Shown here one piece after another: positions 24,251 through 34,853 of a DNA stretch of 64,000 nucleotides. Source of the DNA: Ascaphus truei (Eukaryota > Chordata > Amphibia > Anura > Ascaphidae); contig WSYH01002426.1 of the NCBI GenBank assembly GCA_036426205.1, forward strand, positions 1 through 64,000. The letters run 5' to 3'. The notes beneath the pieces were generated by a model. The model did not search any database and was not told the origin of the DNA. It saw nothing but the letters and a program-made list of their open reading frames with translations. The stretch's first letter is position 1; each line of letters begins with the position of its first letter. Both the position numbers and the translations under genes were made by a program.

Positions 24251-25550
24251 TTGTGGAAGCATTCCATCCAGAACCCCAAAGTGCAGCCATCCGTTTCATG
24301 ACAGAGCCGGCGCACCGAGACCGAGGAGTGCATCAAGGTCGCGCGGGGGATCAGCAGCCACGCCTAAGGCCTTGAGAGAGAGAGACAGAGACAATAGGCG
24401 TTGAGTCATGAACACGGCAGCGATGAGCAAAGACCCACAGCGGAGCTGCTTAAATCATACACCGCCCGGAGAGCAGGACAGGACCAGATGCTTTCGGGAC
24501 GGCAATGCGAGAACGTGTGGACCGGGGGCGGGTGGTCTTGCAACAGGGAGAGGTTATTGGCGTTGCGGCGTTGGCATAGTCCATTTTACCCAGAATTGCT
24601 GGCTGGCACTGATTTTGGCAGGCAGGGAGGATGTCCCCGGGCAGAGCGGCTCGAGCAGCATGATAAGCCTGCAAAGATCCGTACCCCGATTACTCACCTC
24701 CCAGGAGCCCGGTTGCTCAGGCAACTCAGCTCCTGGACTCCGTGTGCACTTGCTGGGGTTAGTCACCGTTGTCTGTGTCGGAGAAAGAAAGCACGGCAGT
24801 TGCTGACGGCACTGCCCAATCAAATGGGCCACAAATGCCACAGTGACCATGCCGTGTCGCGGTCAGGCCGAAGAAAGCCCCCAGGGCACCAAGCTCACGA
24901 GCATGATCGGAAGAAAGCATGACCCTCACGAATCTATGTCCGCAAGATGCGGACGCAACACCTCCTCTGGAGTAGCGCTCCGAAAAGTCTTGGCGGCGAC
25001 AAAACCCCTCTGACGTCGGGGAAACATGGCGGGCTGCCATCAGCAACTAGCGGCGGAGGTTAGCGGCCATTCCTACCTTATCCCGGCGGCTAGGAAAGAA
25101 CACAGCTGGCGGGGGCCAGAGAAGACCGCCGCCACTCGGCAATTCCTTTGCCGGCGGCGCAATGCGTATTTTATTTGTGGGCGGAGGTGACTAGTTCGGT
25201 TCTGTGGGGGGGGTATTTTACCAGTTGCATGCCGTTAAGCTGTGTCTCTTCACAACAGACCTGGGACCCTCGTCTGCACGTTACTCTGTACTATTCAACC
25301 CCGGGGCGCTTTGTTGCCGCAGTGGCCCCGCGCTCGCCCAGCCCATCGCATCGGGGCCGGCGGCTTGCGGATCCGAGAACAGGCATCAACGTTCTGCAAT
25401 TGGGACCAAACGAAGGGGCGGGGGGTGTTCTTGGGGGGTTGGGCTGACGGGCGGTCTCTGCGGGACCAGCGAGGTAAGCCAGACCAATCGAAGACTTGAC
25501 CTGACTTATTTTTTCCCTATGATCGTACCCTGTTGTTCACTTATAGGGTG
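24251..25550. other. GC-rich stretch without a recognised gene
   Basis: A GA repeat lies at about 24372-24393. The remainder is GC-rich and CpG-containing, with many short overlapping frames and none that I recognise. A good splice-donor-like word (GCGAGGTAAGCC) occurs near 25470 on the plus strand. It could be part of an LTR, of a lost element, or a promoter-like island. The sequence alone does not decide. Confidence 0.3.
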
Positions 25551-25551
25551 T

Positions 25552-26410
25552 GAGGGAGGGGTGGGGTGGCAGGAGAGATAGGCCAATAGCGGTTACCAGG
25601 GGGAGGGGAAGGACGGCAGCTTAGGGCAGTGTAGATGGCCCCATTACACTGGTTGGACAAGCAAGGGGACTCTAGGTAAGAGCCCCACTGTTGACGCCTT
25701 GCTATGGGATGGAGGCGTTGTCCAGGGGTTGTGGACAAAGGTAGACAAACCCCGGGATTAATGCCAGGCCAGAGACTAAGGGGGTGCATTCTGCACCAGC
25801 AACCTGAGGCTCATTCCCTGGTAATGGGGAGAGACAGGGTCAGGGAGATGCCCCTCACTCAGGTTGTCCCTAGGATCCAAGTTAGGATTAGCTAGGAGAG
25901 GAAGCGGAGGAGTGAGGGGAGGCATGCAGGTAGGTAGCCAGCATCAAGTTCGCAGGGGAGGGGAAGGAAGGGCAGCTTGTAGGGCGCCAGGCTTCCCCAT
26001 TAACCTGGGTTGGAGCCGCAAGGGGACTCTAGTTAAGAGCCCCCGTTGACAGCCTTTGCTAGGGAATGGAAGGTACCAGGGGTTGTGGCAAAAGTAGACC
26101 ACCACCAGATTGACTGCCAGCAAGGAGCTAAGGTGGGTGCATCTGCCACAGCAAACCCGAGCTCACCTCAGGTTAATGGGGCACCACAGCGTCAGGGTAG
26201 AAGGGGTCTTATAGCCCCGTAGCACCAGCTCTAGGGTTTAGGATTGCCTGGGAGAGGGGTTGGGGGGCCAGTGGGAAACCGGGGAGGGAAGGCAGCAAGT
26301 CGAGCCAGCCAGTGTTCCAGTTACCCTGGCAAAGCCTCAGGGGTGTCTAGATCAGCAACCCCCTGTTGCAAGCATAAAGCGATGGGATGGGGGTTCTTAT
26401 CAACGCTCCC
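25552..26410. repeat. tandem satellite, ~345-bp period, ~2.4 copies
   Basis: Three successive blocks share the same word order: GGGGAGGGGAAGGA(C/A)GGCAGC, then CAAGGGGACTCTA, then AAGAGCCCC, then CCAGGGGTTGTGG, then AGGTTAATGGGG-like and AGGATTGC-like ends. They start near 25575, 25955 and 26280. Divergence between units is high. No coding frame spans the units. Confidence 0.65.
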
Positions 26411-26447
26411 TCGACGAACCTGAATTTTGCACAAATCTTAAAACTTA

Positions 26448-26681
26448 CTGCCATTGTGTTCTTAATCCGTCCATAGCCGAGCTACAAAGCCTCACTGCGC
26501 CTGCGTGTAATCCTTTTAGAGATGGGAGCTAGCTGATTACTGTACATGATTAATCCAACCCCCCAACCCTTTGAGGCTTTTTTTACGGTAGCGCTTTGGA
26601 AAATCCCTTATCGAATTTGAAATGTAAATCTGATTTGCACAGCATTGTGGGAATTGAGAGTTAAAAAAAAACATTCACTGA
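26448..26681. repeat. left arm of the Tc1-like element, before the L1
   Basis: This matches 14055-14285 closely. It is split from its continuation at 37977 by the L1. The last ten bases, CATTCACTGA, form the left copy of the L1 target duplication. Confidence 0.7.
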
Positions 26682-26819
26682 AGACTTCCGGTCACGTCAC
26701 CGCACATGCCAGCCTAAAGCGGAGCTCCCGATTCCCCTCCACTAAAAGGAGATAGAAAGAGCAAAAAAACACCCAAAAATGCCGGAGAAACGCGAGGGCA
26801 GCACCAGCCACGAGCCAGG

Positions 26820-27842
26820 ATGGCAAAGCAGCAAAAAAAAAAACCCACGCAAAGCGTTTCAACATACTTAGCACCGACGAAGCGCCAGACAGACCAGGAG
26901 GAGGAGAGCCATGATGGCGCCGGCACCAGCGTGGCAGGTGCTCCCGCCCACGAGCAACCACTACTGGAGCATATAAATGCAAGCCACCTTATCACTAAAG
27001 ACTTCCTAGAAGAATATATGAACCAGATGTTCACTAAGCTGAGGAAAGGTGTCAACGAGGATTTCAATAGCGCGATCAAAAAGATAAAGCAGGATCTCAA
27101 CGAAGTCACTCAAAGAACGGAGTCCCTGGAGGGCAGGGTGGAGGAAGTTGAGGCGGTGCAATCCTCAGCAGAGGATGAAATTAACAGACTCAACCACGAA
27201 ATTGCACTGCTGAAAGATGGTCTGGAAGACCAAGAAAATCGGGATCGGCGCCAGAACTTAAGGTTCCGAAACATACCTGAAACAATCACAGCAGAAGCCC
27301 TCACACCCTACCTGCAAGACCTCTTCCAGCTATTGGCCCCAGGGATGAAAAAAGAGGACATGGAGCTAGATCGAGCCCATAGAGCCCTGGGTCCGAGGCG
27401 GGAGGACCACAGGAGGCGCAGAGATGTGATCGCACGCTTTCACTCGTACAACACTAAAGAGAAAATCCTGTCTAAAAGCAGAGAGATGAACCAGATCTCA
27501 TTCCAAGGAGAACAGATCCAGATCTATAGTGACCTGTCAAGAACGACTATCCTCCGCCGCAAAGAATTAAAGCCGCTGACCCAGCACCTGCAAGATCACA
27601 ATGTGCGCTATAGGTGGGGGTTCCCATTTAAACTCAGCGTTCACGCTAAAGGCAAGTTCCACACGATCTCACATACCGAGGAAGTCCCCAGATTCCTGCG
27701 ACTCCTCGGACTCCCTGCCCTGCAGGGACAGAGACAAGAGGAAGAAGAAGAAGACACTAACCTGCCCCGACGCCAGCACGGATCCAGATCTTCGGAATGC
27801 CTGGCCCAGCAGAGAACCACCAAAGCAATGCCAGGACCCTAA
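26820..27842 (+). CDS. L1 ORF1 protein
   Basis: This 340-residue frame is the RNA-binding chaperone of an L1 retrotransposon, which forms trimers and coats the L1 RNA in the cytoplasm. Residues 1-30 are basic and Gln/Lys-rich. About residues 55-125 have the heptad pattern of a coiled coil. The classic motif QENRDRRQNLRFRNIPE near residue 137 opens the RRM-type domain. The C-terminal domain contains LRRKELKPLTQHLQ and the RYRWGFPFKL motif near residue 265. The length and order fit vertebrate L1 ORF1p. The ATG lies 138 bases after the element start and no earlier in-frame start is favoured. The frame is intact, unlike ORF2, so it may have decayed less or been protected by chance. Confidence 0.93.
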   Translation: MAKQQKKKPTQSVSTYLAPTKRQTDQEEESHDGAGTSVAGAPAHEQPLLEHINASHLITKDFLEEYMNQMFTKLRKGVNEDFNSAIKKIKQDLNEVTQRTESLEGRVEEVEAVQSSAEDEINRLNHEIALLKDGLEDQENRDRRQNLRFRNIPETITAEALTPYLQDLFQLLAPGMKKEDMELDRAHRALGPRREDHRRRRDVIARFHSYNTKEKILSKSREMNQISFQGEQIQIYSDLSRTTILRRKELKPLTQHLQDHNVRYRWGFPFKLSVHAKGKFHTISHTEEVPRFLRLLGLPALQGQRQEEEEEDTNLPRRQHGSRSSECLAQQRTTKAMPGP

Positions 27843-27889
27843 AGATCCAAGAAAGAAAAAACCGAGACGCTCCCTGAACGGCTGAGACA

Positions 27890-29990
27890 CCCTCTCATCT
27901 CACACGGTAAACCGAAACCTTTCCCCCCTCTCACCCCCCTGCTCCACTCCGCAGCTACGCCACACCAGCTGCGGAGATCCCCCCCCCACCCCACCCAAGG
28001 ACTATACCTACCTATAAAACCCATACAGGGCCTCTGAAACACCCCCTCCCCCCCCCCAGCCCCCCCCCCACGCCACTTCCCCACTCACACGAGTACCCAC
28101 GAAGCAAGCACCCGACCCCCGCGTGTCTCGTCCGCCTACACCTACCCTCTGCGGGAGAAACCCCAGGCGCAAGATATCCCAGCCCCCCAACTTACCTGGG
28201 GGAAGTGAAGGAGGGGTCGGGTGAGCGGAGCTGCGAGGAGACCCGGCAGAGCCCAGCCACGGACGTTGAGACTGACTGGTAAAGCTAACGGGTTTCAAAT
28301 AATCTCTGTATATATGTCCCCCCCATGACTGTGGGAAATTTACAATGTAGGTACTAGAGCTATGCCCCTCTCCCTCCCCTCTCCCTCCAAAGGTGCAAGA
28401 TCAGCTCCTACCACACACCTGTAATGTATAGGAGTACCTAAGACTGTAGATCAAACAACTGCTGCTGCCCTAACTCCCCCCCCCCCAACCCCTCGCAACC
28501 CATCCCCAGCCTCTCCCCCACCCATACATGAATCGATGCAAATGGCAAGATACAGTCGAAATGTAAACAAAGGCCGGTCAATGTCCAATTGAAATGTTCT
28601 AGATAACCTCTAAATATGTAACAAACAGATAAGAGCAAGATATATTCCCACTGTCCCTATAAACCTCCCCCCACCCCCCCTCCTCCCTCCCCTCCTGCCC
28701 CCCTCCCCCCCCCCCCCCCCCCCCGCCCCCCACCCTCCCCGCCCCCCATCCCCCCCCTTTCCCCCTGCAACGGAGCAAAATCAGCTACTATCACACACAT
28801 CTGAAATGTACTTGATTTCCTATGACTGTGGTTCGAACAATTGTGGTTCCCCACCCTCCTTATGCACTCCCCCAATCCCCCCTCCACAGCCCTCCACAAC
28901 CTCCCCCTTCCCGCCCCATCCCCAGTCCCCCCTCCATGTACGTGTTGTAAGTAAACGTCATGATACAGGTGAAATATCAGCAATGTATGTCTTATATCTA
29001 ACTGAAATGTACCAATTAACCCCTGAATGGGCACCAACAAATGCGAGCAAGCTACCTCCCTGCTGCCCCCTCACCCGCCTAACCACGATAGAGGTTGGGA
29101 CTCCGAAATGTGAACCTGAGTCAGGAAGCGCAGAATCCTATGGGAATAGGCTATAAAGATGTTAACAAGCAAATGTCAATGGAGAAATGGTATACAAATG
29201 TAAGGATGAAAATGCAACAAAGATGCACACCCCCCCTCATCTCCCCTCCTCCGTCACCTCTCCCCCCCCCCCCTTCTTCCCCCTCCTCGCCTCCCCAAAG
29301 CCACTCAGCGAAATACTGATCCCCCCAGAAGCAAAGTTAAAGGTTTCAAGGTACCTGTTGAAGCCCAACAAACGGGTTAATAAGTCTCCCCCCCTCTCCT
29401 CATCTCCTCTCCCTCCCTCCTCTATACCCCCTCTCACCCGCCAAGCCATTTTAGAGGTTGGGACTCAGAAATGGGAACCTAAGTCAAGAAGCGCAAAATC
29501 CCACGGGAATAGGTTATAAAGATGATAACATGCAAAGGTCAATAGAGAATATGTTTTATAAATGTAAGGATGAAAATGCAACAAAGATGTACACCCTCCC
29601 CCCATCTCCCCGCCCCTCCCCCCGCCCCCTCCCCCCTTCCCCTCCTTCCTTCCCTCCCCCTACTTCCCCCCCTTCCCTAATGTGAAAAACTACCCGAACA
29701 ATGCAAGTACAGGCCCCACAGCACACTTAAGAACAGTGAAAGTTCCCCCACAACTAAACTGATACAAGTGGTTTAACTCCTACCGCAGGGAGGGTCTCGG
29801 GCCCTACATCCTGCTCCGCACCAGGCTCATTGTCCTGGAAGTTCCTCCAGGGGTGTTTCACCCCACTACCTTTCTCACCCTAGTGACAAAGGTTATTTTC
29901 CTTGGGCCCCGCAAAGGCCCGTCTGCTTTCTCCTTCCCTATTGTGTCCAACCCGCCCCCCCCTCCCCCGCCCTGAGGCATCCACCACACT
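27890..29990 (+). repeat. L1 inter-ORF pyrimidine-rich spacer with ~365-bp tandem units
   Basis: The ~2.2-kb spacer between ORF1 and ORF2 is made of C-rich tracts alternating with conserved AT-containing blocks. GTTGGGACTCCGAAATG at about 29093 recurs as GTTGGGACTCAGAAATG at about 29457. Similarly, the block with AGATCAGCTCCTACCACACA near 28400 recurs as AAATCAGCTACTATCACACA near 28777. The spacing is about 365-370 bp over roughly four units. The frames in it are low-complexity and are not real genes. Confidence 0.7.
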
Positions 29991-30089
29991 TTCCTCTATC
30001 TCGTACCTGGACCTAAGTCCCATAACCCAAAATAGAGCTCTTGACATGGGAAATACAAGAGCATCAGAGCCTTAAGCTCTGAAAATGCC

Positions 30090-30289
30090 CCCAAAAACAT
30101 AATCTCTTCCATCAAACTAATCTCGATTAATGTCAAAGGCCTCAATTCAGTAAAAAAGAGGAAGCTAGTCCTCATGGATCAAAAAAAATCTAAGGGTGAC
30201 ATTGTTCTCATCCAAGAGACCCATTTCAACTCCCAGACGCCCCCCAACACATTCAAAGCGTATTCCCCCAGGCATATTTCGCATCCTCA
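30090..30289 (+). pseudogene. L1 ORF2, endonuclease N-terminus (part 1)
   Basis: The frame reads LISINVKGLNS and then IVLIQETHF, the first catalytic blocks of the APE-type endonuclease of L1 ORF2. The Asn and Glu of the active site are present. It breaks off at 30289, where the PLE is inserted after the left copy of the 17-bp duplication. The reading resumes at 34605. Confidence 0.88.
30273..30289. repeat. 17-bp target-site duplication, left copy
   Basis: CATATTTCGCATCCTCA occurs here and again at 34605-34621. The two copies bracket the PLE insertion exactly, and joining the flanks restores continuity of the L1 endonuclease. Confidence 0.95.
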
Positions 30290-31813
30290 AGAAAAGAATA
30301 AAGTATTAAAAAGGCGCCGGCAGGTAAAGGATATATTCACCAACAGGAAGAACCGAAATGGATTCCAGGCGGTAGAGATGTGCTTAAAGGAAATATAAAA
30401 AAACACAAAACATGGTGTAATACTGTAAATAAAAAACAAAAATCAAACAACATATATTATTACTACTAAATTAATATATATCAGCTGAGATCAAGGGTGA
30501 TTGAGATTTAAAAAACATTTAATAAAATAGATTAAAAACACTGGACATAAAAAACATATACAAATGATATAAACACAAATTTAAATATTGACAAATATTA
30601 GGACAATTGGTGTGGGACCAGTAATCAGCTTCACCAGATGAATTGCCCACTCACCGGACGAAAGATAAAAGCAGGCGGTGGATATATCTGAGAGTATCCC
30701 CTCTCTTTTCAGCTCACACAGCTACTGCACCGGATTCAGGGCCAGGATGATAGCTTCACACGCCAGGCTGCGTGTGTTTACTCTCCCTTGGCGCTCATTT
30801 CTCCTCGCAGCTGGTGGCAGATTAACCGCAGCAGATTCGTGCTGATCTTGACAATGAGTTTAAGCCGATAAACAGCTGATTCGTCTCGGCACTGGAAGCA
30901 ACTCAGGCGTAGCGATCTGGGTCCCAACAAATTAACCCTACGCGTTTCGAGAGCGAGCTGCTCTTTTCCTCAGGGGTTCTACAAATGTGTCCCATAATGT
31001 CCTCTTTTATAGGAGTCCAATTTGGTCCAATAATCACCCTAATTAGATTGTTGCACATGCGCATTAGATAATATGTGGAAAACAATGTCCATTTGTCCGC
31101 ACATGCGCAGTATTGCTTAATGGCAGAAAATAAAAATACAAAGTTATAGTAACGATCTCAGCTGATAAACTAACATATAACAACAAATTTTGTGATAAGT
31201 GTGGTAACAAATATAAGTGCTATAAATAAATAGCTATAATAGTGTGGTGAATGAATAATGAACCTAGTCTAAGCTATGTGGGAGAGTGCTATAAATAAAT
31301 GTGCTATGATCATATGACATAATAAATGATAAATAAAATCTAAGCTGTGTTGTGTGGTGTATATATATAAAAAATGTGAATATAATTATAGTGTGGTTAG
31401 TGATTAGACTTAATACTGTGGTATATATATATAAACTAGTGAAGGAGTTAAAGTGACATGGTGTATACTAATTATAATACTCTACAATTATTAATAATAA
31501 TACTATGTATAGTGCCTATTTTTTATATAGGTAGTAAATTATATTATGAATGTGTGACTTTGAGTGAGTGTATAATAAAAAGTGATTGTATTACTATTAA
31601 ATCTTTATACCAAGTGAATAAAATTTTTAAATAAGCGTTTTATATTTATTTATAATATTAAAGTGATTTGTGCTTACAAAGTGTGTTTTATATTACATAC
31701 ATTTAACATTTACATATTTGTACATTAAGACAATAATCCATATTAAAATTAAAATTATCTGGAATCCAAAATTTATACAATGAAAATTATTATCACAATA
31801 AAGACCATTAATA
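30290..31813 (-). repeat. inverted pseudo-LTR arm of the PLE, left
   Basis: This arm of ~1.52 kb is AT-rich and has no gene. It contains a hammerhead-like motif on the minus strand at 30936-30979. It can pair with 32960-34483 over its whole length. Confidence 0.88.
30936..30979 (-). ncRNA. hammerhead-like ribozyme motif, left arm
   Basis: This is the mirror image of the motif at 33791-33840, with the same stems and core because the arms are inverted copies. Confidence 0.6.
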
Positions 31814-32916
31814 TTATTTTTATATGGTCATGCACTTTAGAGCACTTAGAAAAATTTAAACAGTACATGAATAACAACACATATAATTTGACATTCACTT
31901 TTAATTCTAGTTCGACATCTATAGAATATCTGGATTTACTCATTTCGGCTACTAATGATCAAATAGAAACTCGTACCTACTTTAAACCAGTTCAGGCAAA
32001 TAATTATCTCCATGCACGCAGTCACCATAACCCGTCTTGGGTTAAAAATATACCCAAAGGACAATTTATTAGACTAAAAAGAAATAGTTCATGTGCCGAA
32101 ATATTCCACAATCAAGCTAAAGATTTAAAGAAAAAATTTCTGGAAAGAGAATATTCTTCCAAAGATCTTGACAAAACGATAACAGAAGTGGCAGCAATGG
32201 AAAGATGTAACCTTTTACAATATAAGAACAAGGTTATAAATAAATCTGCTAATCTTAGCTTTATAACACAATACAATCAGATGGCACCAAATATAAGGAA
32301 AATATTTAAAAAATATTGGCCTATCCTTAAAAAAGATAAAGAACTTGAAGGTATTTTGCCAGAACATCCTCAGATTGTATTTACTAGAGCACCAAACATC
32401 GGACTCAAATTAGCTCCTAGCTGCCCATCTTTACAAACAAAGTTACGTAACACTGTCATAAATAAAGGATATTTCCCATGCCATAGGTGTACTGCGTGCA
32501 AATATAGTATAAAAACATCTAACTACACATCAAACAAGAAATCCAAAAATTATTTAATTCAACAACACATCACTTGTAAAAGTTCATTTGTAGTATATCT
32601 ATTGGAGTGTCCATGCGGTCTGCAATATGTGGGTATGACCACTAGACCTGTCCAAAGACGCATATATGAACATATATATAACATCAGGAGAGGGTTAGCA
32701 ACGCACAACGTATCGCATCATTTTCAGCAAGTGCACAATCAAGATCCCACTGGTTTGAAATGTATGGCAATTGAAACCATCACTCCAAATTGGAGAGGAG
32801 GAAACGCTGTGAGCCAACTGGGGAGACGTGAGTCCTATTGGATATACGAACTACGGACCCTATCCCCACTAGGCCTCAACGTTGACTTCGACTTAAAATC
32901 CTTTTTGGTAAACTAA
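31780..32916 (+). CDS. Penelope-like element RT end plus GIY-YIG nuclease
   Basis: The 378-residue frame is the C-terminal part of a PLE polyprotein. Residues 12-55 align with the region just after the YIDD box of the PLE reverse transcriptase at 55367, including the IEYLDLLI segment, so the fingers and palm are missing. The middle part is Lys-rich linker. Near residue 255 the Cys pair in HRCTACKY resembles the linker zinc motif. The nuclease domain runs from about residue 285: VVYLLECPCGLQYVGMTTRPV contains the GIY-YIG equivalents, then RRIYEHI supplies the Arg and Glu-His region, and ESYWIYELRTLSPLGLN is the conserved tail. The first ~12 residues come from the inverted arm, so the ATG is probably not the natural start. 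Element truncation explains the missing RT. Confidence 0.9.
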   Translation: MKIIITIKTINIIFIWSCTLEHLEKFKQYMNNNTYNLTFTFNSSSTSIEYLDLLISATNDQIETRTYFKPVQANNYLHARSHHNPSWVKNIPKGQFIRLKRNSSCAEIFHNQAKDLKKKFLEREYSSKDLDKTITEVAAMERCNLLQYKNKVINKSANLSFITQYNQMAPNIRKIFKKYWPILKKDKELEGILPEHPQIVFTRAPNIGLKLAPSCPSLQTKLRNTVINKGYFPCHRCTACKYSIKTSNYTSNKKSKNYLIQQHITCKSSFVVYLLECPCGLQYVGMTTRPVQRRIYEHIYNIRRGLATHNVSHHFQQVHNQDPTGLKCMAIETITPNWRGGNAVSQLGRRESYWIYELRTLSPLGLNVDFDLKSFLVN

Positions 32917-32959
32917 TTCAAGGTGTCATTTGTCCAGTTTGTTCTGTTCTTTTCTTTCA

Positions 32960-34483
32960 TATTAATGGTCTTTATTGTGATAATAATTTTCATTGTATAA
33001 ATTTTGGATTCCAGATAATTTTAATTTTAATATGGATTATTGTCTTAATGTACAAATATGTAAATGTTAAATGTATGTAATATAAAACACACTTTGTAAG
33101 CACAAATCACTTTAATATTATAAATAAATATAAAACGCTTATTTAAAAATTTTATTCACTTGGTATAAAGATTTAATAGTAATACAATCACTTTTTATTA
33201 TACACTCACTCAAAGTCACACATTCATAATATAATTTACTACCTATATAAAAAATAGGCACTATACATAGTATTATTATTAATAATTGTAGAGTATTATA
33301 ATTAGTATACACCATGTCACTTTAACTCCTTCACTAGTTTATATATATATACCACAGTATTAAGTCTAATCACTAACCACACTATAATTATATTCACATT
33401 TTTTATATATATACACCACACAACACAGCTTAGATTTTATTTATCATTTATTATGTCATATGATCATAGCACATTTATTTATAGCACTCTCCCACATAGC
33501 TTAGACTAGGTTCATTATTCATTCACCACACTATTATAGCTATTTATTTATAGCACTTATATTTGTTACCACACTTATCACAAAATTTGTTGTTATATGT
33601 TAGTTTATCAGCTGAGATCGTTACTATAACTTTGTATTTTTATTTTCTGCCATTAAGCAATACTGCGCATGTGCGGACAAATGGACATTGTTTTCCACAT
33701 ATTATCTAATGCGCATGTGCAACAATCTAATTAGGGTGATTATTGGACCAAATTGGACTCCTATAAAAGAGGACATTATGGGACACATTTGTAGAACCCC
33801 TGAGGAAAAGAGCAGCTCGCTCTCGAAACGCGTAGGGTTAATTTGTTGGGACCCAGATCGCTACGCCTGAGTTGCTTCCAGTGCCGAGACGAATCAGCTG
33901 TTTATCGGCTTAAACTCATTGTCAAGATCAGCACGAATCTGCTGCGGTTAATCTGCCACCAGCTGCGAGGAGAAATGAGCGCCAAGGGAGAGTAAACACA
34001 CGCAGCCTGGCGTGTGAAGCTATCATCCTGGCCCTGAATCCGGTGCAGTAGCTGTGTGAGCTGAAAAGAGAGGGGATACTCTCAGATATATCCACCGCCT
34101 GCTTTTATCTTTCGTCCGGTGAGTGGGCAATTCATCTGGTGAAGCTGATTACTGGTCCCACACCAATTGTCCTAATATTTGTCAATATTTAAATTTGTGT
34201 TTATATCATTTGTATATGTTTTTTATGTCCAGTGTTTTTAATCTATTTTATTAAATGTTTTTTAAATCTCAATCACCCTTGATCTCAGCTGATATATATT
34301 AATTTAGTAGTAATAATATATGTTGTTTGATTTTTGTTTTTTATTTACAGTATTACACCATGTTTTGTGTTTTTTTATATTTCCTTTAAGCACATCTCTA
34401 CCGCCTGGAATCCATTTCGGTTCTTCCTGTTGGTGAATATATCCTTTACCTGCCGGCGCCTTTTTAATACTTTATTCTTTTCT
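32960..34483 (+). repeat. inverted pseudo-LTR arm of the PLE, right
   Basis: This is the partner of 30290-31813. It follows the GIY-YIG frame directly and contains the hammerhead-like motif in the sense orientation. It reads on to 34604 as the real 3' end of the element. No gene is present. Confidence 0.88.
33791..33840 (+). ncRNA. hammerhead-like ribozyme motif, PLE right arm
   Basis: The order is AACCC, CTGAGGA, AGAGC-loop-GCTCT, CGAAACGCG, TA, GGGTT. AACCC/GGGTT forms stem I and AGAGC/GCTCT stem II, with CUGAGGA matching the CUGANGA core and GAAA present. Stem III is reduced to CGCG, as reported for PLE hammerheads. One to two extra A bases precede stem II. In PLEs such ribozymes are thought to process element RNA. 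Confidence 0.65.
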
Positions 34484-34604
34484 TGTTCTGTTATCTGACC
34501 AGGGGGTCAGTTTTAGTATTTAGGCAGCCCCCTATGTGAGGTTATTCCTCCTATTAGGGTTAATCTCTTTATATATAGTTAGCGCTACCTACCCTGTGTT
34601 TACA

Positions 34605-34621
34605 CATATTTCGCATCCTCA
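34605..34621. repeat. 17-bp target-site duplication, right copy
   Basis: This is identical to 30273-30289. It marks the right boundary of the PLE insertion in the L1. Confidence 0.95.
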
Positions 34622-34853
34622 CCAAGCAAAAAAAAAGGAGTAGCCATCCTCATTAGAACCGGGGTCCCTTTTGTGCTGGCTAAGTCTCTTCCAGACCCAG
34701 ATGGTCGATTTCTGATAATCCAGGGTACCCTAGCAGGTACGCCAATTACACTAGTCAATGTTTACGCCCCTAACGACAACCAACTCCCCTTCTTAAGAAA
34801 TCTCCTCGAATCATTGGAGCAGCAATCCCTCTCTTCCCTGATTATACAGTAAA
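34605..34853 (+). pseudogene. L1 ORF2, endonuclease continued (part 2)
   Basis: The frame resumes with HISHPH and, after a one-base shift in an A-run near 34627-34635, reads GVAILIRTGVPFVL and TLVNVYAPND. These are the central blocks of the L1 endonuclease. It stops at 34853, where unrelated sequence begins. The Asp and His blocks of the endonuclease C-terminus and the start of the RT are missing. Confidence 0.85.

Larger units (their letters stand above)
30290..34604 (+). mobile_element. 5'-truncated Penelope-like element with long inverted arms
   Basis: The 4.3-kb insertion has a left arm (30290-31813) that is the reverse complement of the right arm (32960-34483). The arms look essentially identical; for example, both encode the same 60-residue shadow frame. 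A 1146-bp loop carries the GIY-YIG region. The right arm has ~121 further bases to 34604, so the inverted left copy is the shorter one. This fits a PLE whose upstream pseudo-LTR is inverted. The near identity of the arms and the perfect 17-bp duplication indicate recent insertion. Confidence 0.9.

Noticed and set aside
28008..29520. Several Gly- or Pro-rich frames in the C-rich stretch
   Set aside because: They are low-complexity readings of the tandem pyrimidine-rich L1 spacer.
31780..31815. ATG at 31780 as the natural start of the Penelope protein
   Set aside because: The first codons lie in the inverted arm, and the following residues begin within the RT just past YIDD. The start arose by truncation.
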